64,000 nt of DNA from Oligoflexia bacterium (GCA_020847095.1 JADLCR010000004.1:1-64000), one strand, 5' to 3'. Positions 28,445 to 37,590 are shown, counted from the first letter of the stretch. The notes: generated by a model from the letters alone, not told the origin. Numbers and translations: made by a program.

Positions 28445-31011
28445 TCGCCCCAGCTATCTCCAATTTCCATTGAAACTTTTAACGGAACGCGAAGAGGAGC
28501 CACTGTTTCCATGGCAACTTTCATTTGTTCACCAAACTGGTGAGCCAATTCTTTTGGAGCTTCAAAGACAAGTTCATCATGAACCTGCAGTATCATTCTA
28601 GCTTTGGTACCTGATTCCTTGATCTTTCGATGCACTGCAATCATAGCTAATTTCATTAAATCCGCCGCTGCACCTTGAATAGGCATATTAATAACCGCCC
28701 GTTCGGCCATTTGGCGAACTCGCCCATTGCTTGATTTCAGGTCGTCATAATAACGCCTTCTACCGAAAACTGTTTCGACATAACCCTGGGCCTTACCTTT
28801 TTCGACAATTTCATGCATGTACTTTTGCACACCCGAAAATCGGGCGAAGTATTTTTTGATAAACTCCGCTGCCTGAGACCGCTCTATATCCAAGCGCTCA
28901 GCTAATCCAAAATCATTCATGCCGTAGGCTATGCCAAAATTAATGGCCTTTGCCGCACGCCTTTGGTCGTCTGTCACCTCTCCCAGTTTAACGCCAAAAA
29001 CTTCTGCCGCAGTCGCTGAGTGAATATCTAAATCCTCTTCGAACGCCTTGATGAGTGACTCATCCTGAGCAATATGAGCCAATATCCTAAGTTCAATCTG
29101 ACTGTAATCGAGAGATATGAGCGTATTCCCTTGATCTGCAATAAAACTTTTTCGAATGCGACTTCCCCTTGGAGTTCGAATGGGAATGTTTTGAAGATTA
29201 GGATTCGCCGAGCTGAGTCGCCCCGTAGATGTGACCGCCTGATAAAAATGAGTATGAATTCGATGATCGCGATGATCAACAAGTCTCGGTAAAGCGTCTA
29301 CGTAGGTCGAGCGAAGTTTTGTCAGTTCCCGCCATTCGAGTATTTTTGCGCAAATGGGGTGCTCCTTCATGAGCTTTTCCAAAACATCTGAATCCGTTGA
29401 GTAACCCGTTTTTGTTTTTCTGACGGGTTTAAGACCCAGTTTATCGAAGAGCACTTGACTGAGCTGCTTAGGACTTCCGAGATTAAAATCCATTCCTGCC
29501 ATTGAACAAATGATTTTCTCAAGGCTCGATGACTCTTGGGCTAGTTCAACTGAATATTGATTCAAGGCATCGGTATCAATCTTAAATCCGTCCCATTCCA
29601 TCTCGTACAAAATAGGCGCCAACGGCAGCTCGAGCTTTTCGTACACCTTCATCGCCCGTATATTATCGAGCTCTGTCATCACCTTTTTGCCGAGGTCTTG
29701 TATCAGTTTAAGACTAAGTTCAGGTTGCCCGAACTCAGGCAAAGTCTGTCCCAGATGAGTTTTGATTAATTCAGAAAGCTCTAAGCCCTCACCACGGCCT
29801 AGGCAGTAAGCCGCGAGCTCCACATCGATGGCAATGTTTTGAAACACTTTTGGATCAAGTTGAAGCTGTCTCAAAGTTTCTTTTACTGAATACCCGCTCC
29901 ACTTCAGAGGCTTTTGACTTCCCAATTGCTCAAGTGCGCTTTTTAATTGAGTGAGTTCTCCTTCAAAACGAGCATGCTTTTGCCCGTCAGAAATGGCGAT
30001 TCCCCTGGCAGAGATATCAAGCCAAATATCTTCGGAGGACGAGAGAAAGCCTACCACTTCTTCGGATTTTGTCAGAGTTGAGGCCTCAACCTGCGGCAGC
30101 GGTGCTTGCGAAACCAGAGCCGGGGCAGCATCAGACTCTTTCGGTTGGGCGGGTTGCCCGCCTTCACCTAAAAGCCTCTGTAAAAAACCTTTAAACCCCA
30201 GTTCTTCAAGTAAAGGCACAAGCTTTGCCCGATCCACTGGTCGTATTTTTAAATCTTCGGCGGTCGCTTTGATAGGGGCGTCCAATCGAATGGTCACGAG
30301 TTTTTGCGACAGATAGGCTTTGTCTTTTTGCTCGATCAGTTTTTGCTTCAGCTTTGGATTGGCCACCTTATCAATTGACTTGTAAATTTCATCTAAAGAA
30401 CCAAACTCCTGCAGAAGCTTCTGAGCTCCTTTCGGTCCGATACCCGCAATGCCCGGGACATTGTCGGAGCTATCGCCAACGAGAGCTAAATAATCAATCA
30501 CTTGATTAGGCTTCACGCCAAGCTTCGCCTCAACCCCAAGAGGATCGGTGTACAAATCTTTTGAAGGATCATAGATTTTCACGCCGTGCTTGACTAGCTG
30601 CCCGAAATCCTTATCGCCGCTCACAATAATGACTTCGTACCCGTGGGCATGACACTGCTCTGCAAGAGTCCCGATAACATCATCAGCCTCAAACCCAGGA
30701 ACTTCAAATTTAGGAATATTCAATGCATCTGCAAGTCTTGGAAGGTAAGGAAACTGCTTCTGCAAATCATCGGGCGCTTCGTCACGATTGGCTTTGTAAT
30801 CTTCGTAGAGCTCTTCGCGAAACCCGGGCTCCGGTCGATCAAAACAAAAAGCTATTCCATAAGGCTGATGTTCTTTAAGAAGCTTAACTATCGACGCTAA
30901 AAATCCATAGAGCGCGTTTGTCGGAAGTCCGGCGCTATTATTCAGGCTGCGGATGGCATAGAAAGCTCTAAAGAAGAGAGAGCTGACGTCCACCAAATAA
31001 ATTCTCTTCAT
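28441..31011 (-). CDS. polA: DNA polymerase I
   Basis: The 856 residues contain the 5'-3' exonuclease/flap domain (1 to about 285, with GFEADDVIGTLA and GDKDFGQLV), a middle 3'-5' exonuclease-like domain (about 316-455) and the polymerase domain with motif A DYSQIELRILAH, motif B RRAAKAINFGIAYG and motif C QVHDELVFE. In the middle domain the DxE pair of proofreading enzymes reads D332-I-S334 and the other acidic positions are not clear, so proofreading is probably lost. Ribosome site is weak. Convergent overlap of 4 bp with the lipoprotein gene. Confidence 0.97.
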   Translation of the reverse strand: MKRIYLVDVSSLFFRAFYAIRSLNNSAGLPTNALYGFLASIVKLLKEHQPYGIAFCFDRPEPGFREELYEDYKANRDEAPDDLQKQFPYLPRLADALNIPKFEVPGFEADDVIGTLAEQCHAHGYEVIIVSGDKDFGQLVKHGVKIYDPSKDLYTDPLGVEAKLGVKPNQVIDYLALVGDSSDNVPGIAGIGPKGAQKLLQEFGSLDEIYKSIDKVANPKLKQKLIEQKDKAYLSQKLVTIRLDAPIKATAEDLKIRPVDRAKLVPLLEELGFKGFLQRLLGEGGQPAQPKESDAAPALVSQAPLPQVEASTLTKSEEVVGFLSSSEDIWLDISARGIAISDGQKHARFEGELTQLKSALEQLGSQKPLKWSGYSVKETLRQLQLDPKVFQNIAIDVELAAYCLGRGEGLELSELIKTHLGQTLPEFGQPELSLKLIQDLGKKVMTELDNIRAMKVYEKLELPLAPILYEMEWDGFKIDTDALNQYSVELAQESSSLEKIICSMAGMDFNLGSPKQLSQVLFDKLGLKPVRKTKTGYSTDSDVLEKLMKEHPICAKILEWRELTKLRSTYVDALPRLVDHRDHRIHTHFYQAVTSTGRLSSANPNLQNIPIRTPRGSRIRKSFIADQGNTLISLDYSQIELRILAHIAQDESLIKAFEEDLDIHSATAAEVFGVKLGEVTDDQRRAAKAINFGIAYGMNDFGLAERLDIERSQAAEFIKKYFARFSGVQKYMHEIVEKGKAQGYVETVFGRRRYYDDLKSSNGRVRQMAERAVINMPIQGAAADLMKLAMIAVHRKIKESGTKARMILQVHDELVFEAPKELAHQFGEQMKVAMETVAPLRVPLKVSMEIGDSWGD

Positions 31012-31074
31012 GGTGAATCATTAGATGTCTTGGTCGAAGCCCGAAGTCTAGAAAAACTTAAATCCCTAAGAATT

Positions 31075-31365
31075 TTATTCTGCGGATCGATCAAGGCTCT
31101 CTAAAACCTGCTTGGCCCCCATGACCTGTTCGCCGATTCGCTTCTCCACTTCATTTTTCGAATCGTCATTGGAGCGAAGCGCACCTTGAGCCATTAAGTC
31201 CAAAAGTCGGCCATAGGCATTACCGGGAATATACATTCCAAGTTCCCATTCACTAATGGTTTGCTGGCGACATCCTAGGGTTCGGGCAAACTCAGCCTGT
31301 GTCAGATTGAGTCGTTGACGTAATTCTTTAATTCGATTCTGGTCCCAATTCATTGCTGTTCTCAT
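31075..31365 (-). CDS. Small XRE-family HTH protein
   Basis: A Cro/C1-type helix-turn-helix covers LRQRLNLTQAEFARTLGCRQQTISEWELG, followed by a short helical tail with KNEVEKRIGEQVMGAKQVLESL. The open frame extends upstream into the csp terminator, so I start at the ATG at 31365 (96 residues); the ATG at 31353 is also possible. It lies between csp and polA on the same strand, behind the terminator. It is probably a DNA-binding regulator; its target is unknown. Confidence 0.8.
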   Translation of the reverse strand: MRTAMNWDQNRIKELRQRLNLTQAEFARTLGCRQQTISEWELGMYIPGNAYGRLLDLMAQGALRSNDDSKNEVEKRIGEQVMGAKQVLESLDRSAE

Positions 31366-31382
31366 CTTTATTGTAACGGGCC

Positions 31383-31410
31383 AAAAAAAAGGCCCCGGTT
31401 GCCCGAGGCC
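31383..31410 (-). terminator. Intrinsic terminator of the cold-shock gene
   Basis: On the minus strand GGCCTCGG, loop GCAA, CCGGGGCC (one G-U pair) is followed by eight T. It lies 23 bp after the cold-shock stop and before the HTH gene. Confidence 0.88.
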
Positions 31411-31432
31411 CCTCATCACTTTCGTGGATTAA

Positions 31433-31648
31433 CTAAACGGCCTGGTTTTTAACCACGGTCACGTTTGCAGCTTGAGGTCCTCGATCGGTTTCCAAGAGAT
31501 CAAACTCGACGGCGGCACCTTCAGGAAGGGTTTTAAAACCTTCTCCTACAATCGCGGTGTAGTGGACAAATACATCTTTTCCACCTTCGCGCTCGATGAA
31601 GCCAAAGCCCTTGCTATCGTTAAACCATTTTACTTTTCCTGCTGCCAT
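31433..31648 (-). CDS. Cold-shock domain protein
   Basis: A 71-residue single CSD protein with [15 protein letters not shown] (RNP1) and DVFVHY (RNP2), which binds single-stranded RNA and DNA. It is monocistronic: strong AGGAGGGG before the start and a terminator after. The leader appears short, unlike the long thermosensor leader of E. coli cspA, so a cold-induced RNA switch is not evident. Confidence 0.95.
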   Translation of the reverse strand: MAAGKVKWFNDSKGFGFIEREGGKDVFVHYTAIVGEGFKTLPEGAAVEFDLLETDRGPQAANVTVVKNQAV

Positions 31649-31687
31649 ACTACATACCCCTCCTAAAAAATAATGTACCTGTATTCG

Positions 31688-31716
31688 AAGCTACGCGACG
31701 GCCCTATCTCGGTCAA
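31688..31716 (-). promoter_or_regulatory. Possible sigma-70 promoter of the cold-shock gene
   Basis: TTGACC (31711-31716) and TAGCTT (31688-31693) on the minus strand are 17 bases apart. The -35 is good, the -10 is weak. The leader to the ATG would be about 34 bases. Confidence 0.35.
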
Positions 31717-31768
31717 GAAACAAATTTCTTACATTTTCTTAACCGATGATCGGCCTAGAAGTGTCTCT

Positions 31769-32101
31769 TTATTGTGCAACTTTTTCGTTGGAGAGTTGGG
31801 AATCATTCTCGAAAATAAATACGATTTCGTCTTCACTTATCAAATCCAAACGGTCACGGGCCTGTCGACCGATAAACGTTGGAGAAAAGGTTGCTTGATT
31901 CAATTTGTGTCGTAACGCTTCATTATTTTTAAGGGTGTCTTCATAACGGTTGCGAAGTCGCCATTGCTCGCGCTTTAACGTCCATAAATGAAAAAGGGTG
32001 CCCTCGCTAATAAGTCCCAAGGCTACAAAAATAAGAGCAATGGTCGAAACCTTTAAGGGGTGATTGAGCAGATCGGCAATGAACTTTCCAAAGGCCTTCA
32101 T
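31769..32101 (-). CDS. FtsB/DivIC-type septum formation protein
   Basis: About 110 residues with one membrane helix (VSTIALIFVALGLISEG), a coiled coil (LKREQWRLRNRYEDTLKNNEALRHKL) and the family end FIGRQARDRLDLISEDEIVFIF. Such proteins join FtsL and FtsQ at the division site. In many bacteria ftsB follows eno; here eno lies upstream on the same strand but two barrel genes lie between. The ATG at 32101 has AAGG very close; a GTG one codon earlier is possible. Confidence 0.85.
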   Translation of the reverse strand: MKAFGKFIADLLNHPLKVSTIALIFVALGLISEGTLFHLWTLKREQWRLRNRYEDTLKNNEALRHKLNQATFSPTFIGRQARDRLDLISEDEIVFIFENDSQLSNEKVAQ

Positions 32102-32121
32102 CACCTTCTATTTTGCCATAA

Positions 32122-32154
32122 ATAAAAAAAAAGTGGGACCTCACGGTCCCACTT
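32122..32154 (-). terminator. Intrinsic terminator after the barrel gene
   Basis: On the minus strand AAGTGGGACC, loop GTGA, GGTCCCACTT is a perfect 10-bp stem followed by a T run. It ends the transcript of the gene at 32179-33366 and isolates ftsB. Confidence 0.9.
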
Positions 32155-32178
32155 CGATTATCTGACTTAAGTCTAAGT

Positions 32179-33366
32179 TTAGAACTTAATTGTTGCCGTC
32201 AGGTAGCTGTAGAGATAATCTCGTCCACCGCCGTCTGGCAAGACTTCAAATGGCACATACCCAGTTACAGGAATTGCTGCCATGTTGGTGTCTTCGTAAA
32301 CTCCGGCCGCAAGGCTAAAGTTTTCGTTAAACGCATAACTCATTTCAGGGTTAACCGTCATAACATCACGGCGAAATCCTGAGCGGTCGGTGTCAGGGTC
32401 GTCATGAAACACGGTTTGGTAAAAGCCAGTGCTCAAAGTAAGAGCGAACTTATCTGTGAAATTGTAGCCCAAATCGAGCGTTTCATAGAATCGCACTTGC
32501 TTGTTTTGCTTACGAAGATCGTCTTTGGTGATTTCGCTAGTGTTAAATTGTTGAATATAATAGCGACCCATGAAAGAGATCTTGGCGTCAAATTTTCCAA
32601 ACGAACGGCCAAGACCAACATTTAAACGGGTTTGACCAAGTTCACCATCTTTTTGGGAAGCTTCGCTCGTCGGCAAATCATAACGAACGAATCCGTCCAA
32701 AGTTAATCCGCCTTTTAACTGTGCAATTTTTGAATTGGCCAAAATAAGCTTCACTGGACCCATGTATCCCGCACCAGAGCTGGAGTACTGAGCGTTGCCA
32801 TCAGCCAATCGGTCTCGGTTACCAAACCAAGTATGATAAAATTCGGCTTGTACGGTTCCTGAAAAAGTATCAGTAAACTTATAGCTCAAGCCCAAATTAT
32901 CAGTGGCCTTCACTTCTGTATCCGCCCCCGGATTATTCTGAATAGCGGCCATGTCCAAAGCGTTTTCTGAAGAGTATTTGAAAGCAAAATTGCTCTTAGC
33001 TGCCTTTGGAGCCACTTTAGTGATTGTGGTTCGAACGGTACCCACATCAGCGCGGCTAGCGGCTGGACTCACCGGTCGAGCAACTGGAGCTGCTGAAGGT
33101 TGAATCACGCTCGGCGCAGGCTGTGCTGCAACGGCAGGTTTTGACTCAACCGGAGTAATCACCTTGCGGGTTACTGTTTTCTTTGGTTGGGTTTGCGCGG
33201 CCTTTTTCTTAATCTTTTTCTTGGCCGGTCCCGCCTCATCGGTAATGGTCACGTTGGTGACATTGTCATTCACTGCAACAATGACTTTTTTCTTGTTAGC
33301 TGCTTGTCCCAAGCTTCCAGAAGCCATGACGGCCAATACAGCTGTTAATACGATTGCCTTTTTCAT
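32179..33366 (-). CDS. Outer-membrane beta-barrel protein with Lys/Ala/Pro-rich N-terminal region
   Basis: The ATG at 33366 (AGAGGAAGGG ahead) gives a 395-residue protein with a signal peptide ending SLGQAA. A basic, low-complexity region follows (KKKIKKKAAQTQPKKT, then Pro/Ala-rich to about 110), then about 280 residues of alternating strands (TFSGTVQAEFYHTWFG, LDLGYNFTDKFALTLSTGFYQ) ending YSYLTATIKF, a classical C-terminal aromatic residue. It looks like a porin-type barrel with an unstructured periplasmic arm. Substrate unknown. Confidence 0.78.
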   Translation of the reverse strand: MKKAIVLTAVLAVMASGSLGQAANKKKVIVAVNDNVTNVTITDEAGPAKKKIKKKAAQTQPKKTVTRKVITPVESKPAVAAQPAPSVIQPSAAPVARPVSPAASRADVGTVRTTITKVAPKAAKSNFAFKYSSENALDMAAIQNNPGADTEVKATDNLGLSYKFTDTFSGTVQAEFYHTWFGNRDRLADGNAQYSSSGAGYMGPVKLILANSKIAQLKGGLTLDGFVRYDLPTSEASQKDGELGQTRLNVGLGRSFGKFDAKISFMGRYYIQQFNTSEITKDDLRKQNKQVRFYETLDLGYNFTDKFALTLSTGFYQTVFHDDPDTDRSGFRRDVMTVNPEMSYAFNENFSLAAGVYEDTNMAAIPVTGYVPFEVLPDGGGRDYLYSYLTATIKF

Positions 33367-33551
33367 TCGAACCCTTCCTCTGCGGGATCCAGCCCGCATC
33401 AATTAACGTGCAAAAGCTAACCTCTCTAAGCCAAGGCTCAAAGAGCAATGGGTATGCCACGGCCAAAAAACGGTTAACTTTGAAGAAGTCGTAGTAATTC
33501 AAAGGACTTAATCGCGCAAGTTGCATTTCTGTTAGGGAGTGACAAGCTAAA

Positions 33552-33755
33552 ATGCCACTGAATTTTAATCAACCGGTGCCAGAAGGTCCCTGGCTCGTGT
33601 CCCCCGAAACCTTTCTAAGCCCTGGTAAACTCGCAGAATTTTTAAACCCAGCGGACCCTCTTGATACCAAACGACCAAAAGCAATCGTGGCCATGGCCAT
33701 CGCACAAAATACGCAAAAACAAAAGCGCCCCAAAATGGCGCTTTTGTCGACCTAA
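33552..33755 (+). CDS. Possible small protein, unknown
   Basis: A 67-residue frame (MPLNFNQPVPEGPWLVSPETF...) with GGGAG 11 bases ahead of the ATG. The first 45 residues look protein-like, with proline turns and no long basic runs. The last third runs through the terminator stem of the opposite gene, which argues against it. It would be the only plus-strand gene between 28444 and 42627. Weakly supported. Confidence 0.3.
   Translation: MPLNFNQPVPEGPWLVSPETFLSPGKLAEFLNPADPLDTKRPKAIVAMAIAQNTQKQKRPKMALLST
33712..33747 (-). terminator. Intrinsic terminator of the barrel gene at 33786-34706
   Basis: On the minus strand ACAAAAGCGCC, a 7-base loop, and GGCGCTTTTGT form an 11-bp stem followed by TTTTG. 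It lies about 40 bp past the stop codon. Confidence 0.82.
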
Positions 33756-33785
33756 TGGTCATCCCTGAAATTGATGCTAAACCCT

Positions 33786-34706
33786 TTAGAACGCTTGGGT
33801 TATGCCCACATTTGCAGAAATATTAGCCATCTCATCGGGCCTATCAAAAGAGGCTAAAGCAGCGCTCATCATAGAACCAGAGTTAGCGATATCTTGCTGC
33901 AAGCTCTTAGTGATACCGGCCGTAAAGGCGCGACCTTCTCCAAGATCCATGCGGCCCGTCAGAGCCAAGTTCAATCGTTCAACCGCGTTAAAATCCAATC
34001 GGCCTGTGGTTCCGGCGGGATCAGCGAAATAAACGTGGGTTGTTCCGATTCCGTAGATGGCTTGCAATCCCAAACCTAAAGCCATCACATCCGATTCCCG
34101 AATAACTCCAGCAAATGCTCGAGCCACAGGAGTTCGCTCGTAAGTCAAGCGATTGGTCTCTTCAATATCAACTTGAGTATTGAGATCAATCGAAAGATTC
34201 AATGATGCCTGAGCAAAAAGATTTCCGCTGAGATGACGCTTCAATCCCACTTCTGGGGCGATTTGAGCCGCACGATACAGTTCGTTTGATCCCCTTGAGC
34301 TATCCGCTAGCGGCATCTTAAATCCGAGGCCAAAATAGGCAACGGTGTCCGGAGTATCCATAAAATTCACGGACCCGGCCACCTGCGGGCGCCCGATAAT
34401 TCGAGTGGTCGTATCAACGCCAGAAGTGTCATAAATGAACGGAACCGAAACCGATGCGGCGTAGGCATCTTTAGAACCTACAGTGAGTGATGGTGTTACG
34501 GAAAAATAGTTATCGCGACTACTAGAATCCAAGCCCCCGGCGCTTGTCAATGTTCCCACGGAGGTCGAAACCCCGCCCGTCACTTTTAGATTTTCAGCTT
34601 TCGGAAGCACGTTCCCAATTTTCGAAGTGCTTTGAGCGAAATCACTTGCCGCGTTAGCGAAGCTCGCCAAAACCGCGGACGCCATGAACATAATAAATAG
34701 TTTCAT
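33786..34706 (-). CDS. Outer-membrane beta-barrel protein
   Basis: The 306-residue protein starts with a signal peptide (ends FANAAS). The rest alternates short amphipathic strands with polar turns (NYFSVTPSLTVGSKDAYAASVSVPF, RDNYFSVT, YFGLGFKMPLADSS) and ends in ITQAF with a terminal phenylalanine, as expected for a barrel inserted by Bam. The best family guess is a transporter-like porin. It has its own terminator and lies after eno on the same strand. Confidence 0.78.
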   Translation of the reverse strand: MKLFIMFMASAVLASFANAASDFAQSTSKIGNVLPKAENLKVTGGVSTSVGTLTSAGGLDSSSRDNYFSVTPSLTVGSKDAYAASVSVPFIYDTSGVDTTTRIIGRPQVAGSVNFMDTPDTVAYFGLGFKMPLADSSRGSNELYRAAQIAPEVGLKRHLSGNLFAQASLNLSIDLNTQVDIEETNRLTYERTPVARAFAGVIRESDVMALGLGLQAIYGIGTTHVYFADPAGTTGRLDFNAVERLNLALTGRMDLGEGRAFTAGITKSLQQDIANSGSMMSAALASFDRPDEMANISANVGITQAF

Positions 34707-34810
34707 ATTTCTACCCCTTTCAATTTTTGTGCAGGCCCAGACTCGGCCTTTTAGGCTAAGAATTCAAGATCTTTGGGGTAACTTTAAGAAAGTTTTAGAA
34801 AACATACCGC

Positions 34811-36085
34811 CTATTTAAAAGCCTGGGCACCCCAAAACTCAGCCCGACTTCCCAAATACTCTTGTATTCTTAATAGCTGATTGTATTTGGCTGTTCTCTC
34901 GCCGCGGCAAAGTGACCCCGTTTTGATTTGTTGACATCCGGTCGCCACGGCCAAATCGGCAATGGTGGCATCTTCCGTTTCTCCACTGCGATGAGACATC
35001 ACCGTTCGGTATTTATTTTGATGGGCCAATTGAATGGACTCGAGGGTTTCAGTCAGTGACCCGATTTGATTCACCTTGATGAGTACGGCATTGGCGATTT
35101 TTTGATCGATTCCTTTTTGAATGCGTTTTTTATTTGTGACGAACAAATCATCGCCAACCAACTGCACGCGATCACCGATTCGACCCGTAAGTTCAGCCCA
35201 ACCCTCCCAATCATCTTCGCTGAGCCCGTCTTCAATACTGACCAACGGAAAATTCAATGACCAGGAATTGTAAATCGTGGCCAGCTCAGACGCATCGATA
35301 TGGCGATCTTCCCAACGATACTTTTTTGTTTTCTCGTCAAAAAGTTCCGTTGCCGCAACATCTAAAGCAAGGCAAATGTCCTTGCCAAGTTTGTAACCCG
35401 CCTTTTCGACACTTTCCGCTACAAGCTCAAGCGCATGAAGGTTACTTTTCACTTTCGGGGCAAAACCACCTTCATCTCCAACACCCGTACTTAGCCCCTG
35501 TTTTTTAAGATGATTTTTAAGCGTTTGAAAAACTTCGGATCCCGCACGCAAGGCCTCAGAAAACCGACCTCCACAAATGGGGGCAATCATGAACTCCTGA
35601 ATATCGAGTCCGTTGTCGGCGTGGGCTCCGCCATTGAGCACGTTCATTAAAGGCACGGGTAATTTTGTTCGCGGCCCCCCACCAATAGATTCAAAGAGAT
35701 GTTTCTTTTCAATCAGCGCATGAGCTTTCGCAAAAGCAAGGCTCACTCCCAAAATAGCGTTAGCTCCTAGTTTTGTTTTATTTTCTGTTCCGTCGATTTC
35801 AAGCATCGCCAAATCAAGACTGCGTTGGGAATCGAAAGCTTTTCCTTTTAATTTCGGCTGCAATAAATCCACCACATGGGAAACCGCTTTGGTCACACCC
35901 TTTCCTAAATAACGAGACTTGTCGCCATCACGAAGCTCTAGGGCTTCGTGAGCGCCGGTCGACGCACCCGACGGCACCGCCGCGCGGCCCATCACTCCAG
36001 ATTCCAGAGTCAAATCGACTTCAATAGTAGGGAGTCCACGAGAATCTAAAATTTCACGGGCCATGATTTCTTTTATTTTAGGCAT
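34811..36085 (-). CDS. eno: Enolase
   Basis: It interconverts 2-phosphoglycerate and phosphoenolpyruvate. The 424 residues include REILDSRGLPTIEVD, the substrate loop SGASTGAHEA, SIEDGLSEDDWEGW and VMSHRSGETED, all conserved. The start overlaps the histidine kinase stop by 8 bp, so the two are coupled; whether that has a regulatory meaning is unclear. Confidence 0.97.
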   Translation of the reverse strand: MPKIKEIMAREILDSRGLPTIEVDLTLESGVMGRAAVPSGASTGAHEALELRDGDKSRYLGKGVTKAVSHVVDLLQPKLKGKAFDSQRSLDLAMLEIDGTENKTKLGANAILGVSLAFAKAHALIEKKHLFESIGGGPRTKLPVPLMNVLNGGAHADNGLDIQEFMIAPICGGRFSEALRAGSEVFQTLKNHLKKQGLSTGVGDEGGFAPKVKSNLHALELVAESVEKAGYKLGKDICLALDVAATELFDEKTKKYRWEDRHIDASELATIYNSWSLNFPLVSIEDGLSEDDWEGWAELTGRIGDRVQLVGDDLFVTNKKRIQKGIDQKIANAVLIKVNQIGSLTETLESIQLAHQNKYRTVMSHRSGETEDATIADLAVATGCQQIKTGSLCRGERTAKYNQLLRIQEYLGSRAEFWGAQAFK

Positions 36086-37556
36086 GCATCTCCCCTTCTT
36101 GTTTCATAGGTAGGCTAATTGTAAATCGGCTTCCTTTACCTTTTTCGCTCCTGACATCGATGCGTCCCCGGTGCATTTCAATAATGCTCTGAGCAATGCT
36201 CAAACCCAAGCCCGTTCCTTTACCCGCCTCTTTAGTAGTAAAAAATGGCGTGAATAGTTTTGAGACCACCTTTTCATCCATACCAGTTCCACTGTCAGCA
36301 ATTTCAATGATCGCACGCCCATCTTGTTGGCCAGTCTTAATCTTGATGACTCCGCCCATAGGCTCGACCGCATGAATGGCGTTACTCAAAAGGTTAATAA
36401 ATACCTGGCTCATGCGCACAGGGTAGACATCAACGGGCTGAGAAAGTTCTAACTGCTTTTCTACCTGGATCCGGTCCCCTAAATCCTTCCCTAAGACTTT
36501 TATGGAACTTTCTATGATTGAATTAAGATCAGACCTTAGGGCTTTGTCACTTCCGGGGTCGCGAGGTTGTGCCAACGTCGAAAGATCTTTGACAATCTCT
36601 CTTACACGGTTCAAGCCTTCTTGCCCTTCTTTGATCATCACGGGAGTTTCTTTTAAGACAAACTCAATATCTAAATCGGCTTTAAGATCATGGTCTGAGG
36701 CCATCGATTCCAAATGGGCAATATAAGTTGAAAGCTTTTGAAAATACTCTTCAAACCTTCGAAGGTGACTCGTAACAAAAGCCAGCGGATTATTGATTTC
36801 ATGGGCCACGCCGGCAGCAAGCTGCGCCAGTCCCGAAACACGATCACCATTATTTGCTTCTTTGTTGTGCAAAACACCTTTGAGTTTTTCAAGCTCCGAT
36901 CGCTGACTGAGAATTTCGCGATTCTTGGCTTCGATTTGCTTTTCTTGATTTTCAACAAGGCTCGTCAGATTTTGTAAAAGTTTTGGATTTAAAACATGAC
37001 CGGGCTCTTCATTGAAAAGACTAGGTTGAGCGGTATCCCAACTTATCCACATTTCATTTTTCAGATCCGTCCAGTCGGAAGCCGCCGCAATATGGCCCGT
37101 GTAACGAGGAAGTGTTTCAAGTAACGCTCTTAAGAATTCAAAAATGTGCGGCGCTTGAGTGCGATCAATCGGAAATCGAAACCGCACAAAGGTTTCGCCT
37201 CGTTCGAGCTCTACAAAATCTTGGAGCGGTCCGACGAAGTAAGAAAACGCCCGCCCCAAATTGGCATAATAATCTTTAGCTGAGGGCATGAGCTTAAAAA
37301 CAGAATCAAGCGCGCCCCATGTTTGAAGGTCCGGAACTTGTTGAGCCACGTGGCGCGCAAGATAAGGATCTTCCACCATGCGCGAAGCACGTTCGAAAAT
37401 TTTCTCCACCTGAGAAACTTCAAGCCAGAAATGAGGATCTTTTAAGAACTCTTCAGGACCGTCAAAGATTTCGAAAATCGGTCCTAGCGATACCCCCTGG
37501 CGATCAAGATGGTGAAGAAGCGAGTTTGTAAGCTTACAACTGACCTGCGTGATCAC
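36078..37556 (-). CDS. Cytosolic histidine kinase with an AraC-type sensor-like N-terminus
   Basis: Residues 1 to about 160 resemble the N-terminal ligand domain of OruR-like AraC regulators (DPHFWLEVSQVEKIFERASRMVEDPYLARHVA...YFVGPL). A coiled linker follows (about 200-230), then the HisKA dimerisation helix with the H-box AAGVAHEINNPLAF and a HATPase with N-box NLLSNAIHAV, G1 DSGTGMD and G2 GKGTGLGLSIAQS. No membrane segment is seen, so it senses inside the cell. The GTG start at 37556 has no ribosome site, but a near-consensus promoter puts +1 on its first base. The partner regulator is not adjacent. The sensor-domain call is a pattern match only. Confidence 0.85.
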   Translation of the reverse strand: MITQVSCKLTNSLLHHLDRQGVSLGPIFEIFDGPEEFLKDPHFWLEVSQVEKIFERASRMVEDPYLARHVAQQVPDLQTWGALDSVFKLMPSAKDYYANLGRAFSYFVGPLQDFVELERGETFVRFRFPIDRTQAPHIFEFLRALLETLPRYTGHIAAASDWTDLKNEMWISWDTAQPSLFNEEPGHVLNPKLLQNLTSLVENQEKQIEAKNREILSQRSELEKLKGVLHNKEANNGDRVSGLAQLAAGVAHEINNPLAFVTSHLRRFEEYFQKLSTYIAHLESMASDHDLKADLDIEFVLKETPVMIKEGQEGLNRVREIVKDLSTLAQPRDPGSDKALRSDLNSIIESSIKVLGKDLGDRIQVEKQLELSQPVDVYPVRMSQVFINLLSNAIHAVEPMGGVIKIKTGQQDGRAIIEIADSGTGMDEKVVSKLFTPFFTTKEAGKGTGLGLSIAQSIIEMHRGRIDVRSEKGKGSRFTISLPMKQEGEMHA

Positions 37557-37562
37557 AGGGCT

Positions 37563-37590
37563 TTTATACGTGATTTTGTAGCTTTATCAA
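37563..37590 (-). promoter_or_regulatory. Sigma-70 promoter of the kinase-enolase pair, leaderless start
   Basis: TTGATA (37585-37590) and TATAAA (37563-37568) on the minus strand lie 16 bases apart, each one mismatch from consensus. Counting seven bases from the -10 puts +1 at 37556, the first base of the GTG start codon. Confidence 0.65.

Larger units (their letters stand above)
33367..33785. other. Intergenic stretch between two barrel genes
   Basis: This 419-bp stretch holds the ribosome site and leader of the barrel gene at 32179-33366 on the right-to-left strand, a possible small plus-strand gene (33552-33755) and the terminator of the next barrel gene (33712-33747). I found no tRNA or repeat in it. 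Confidence 0.6.
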
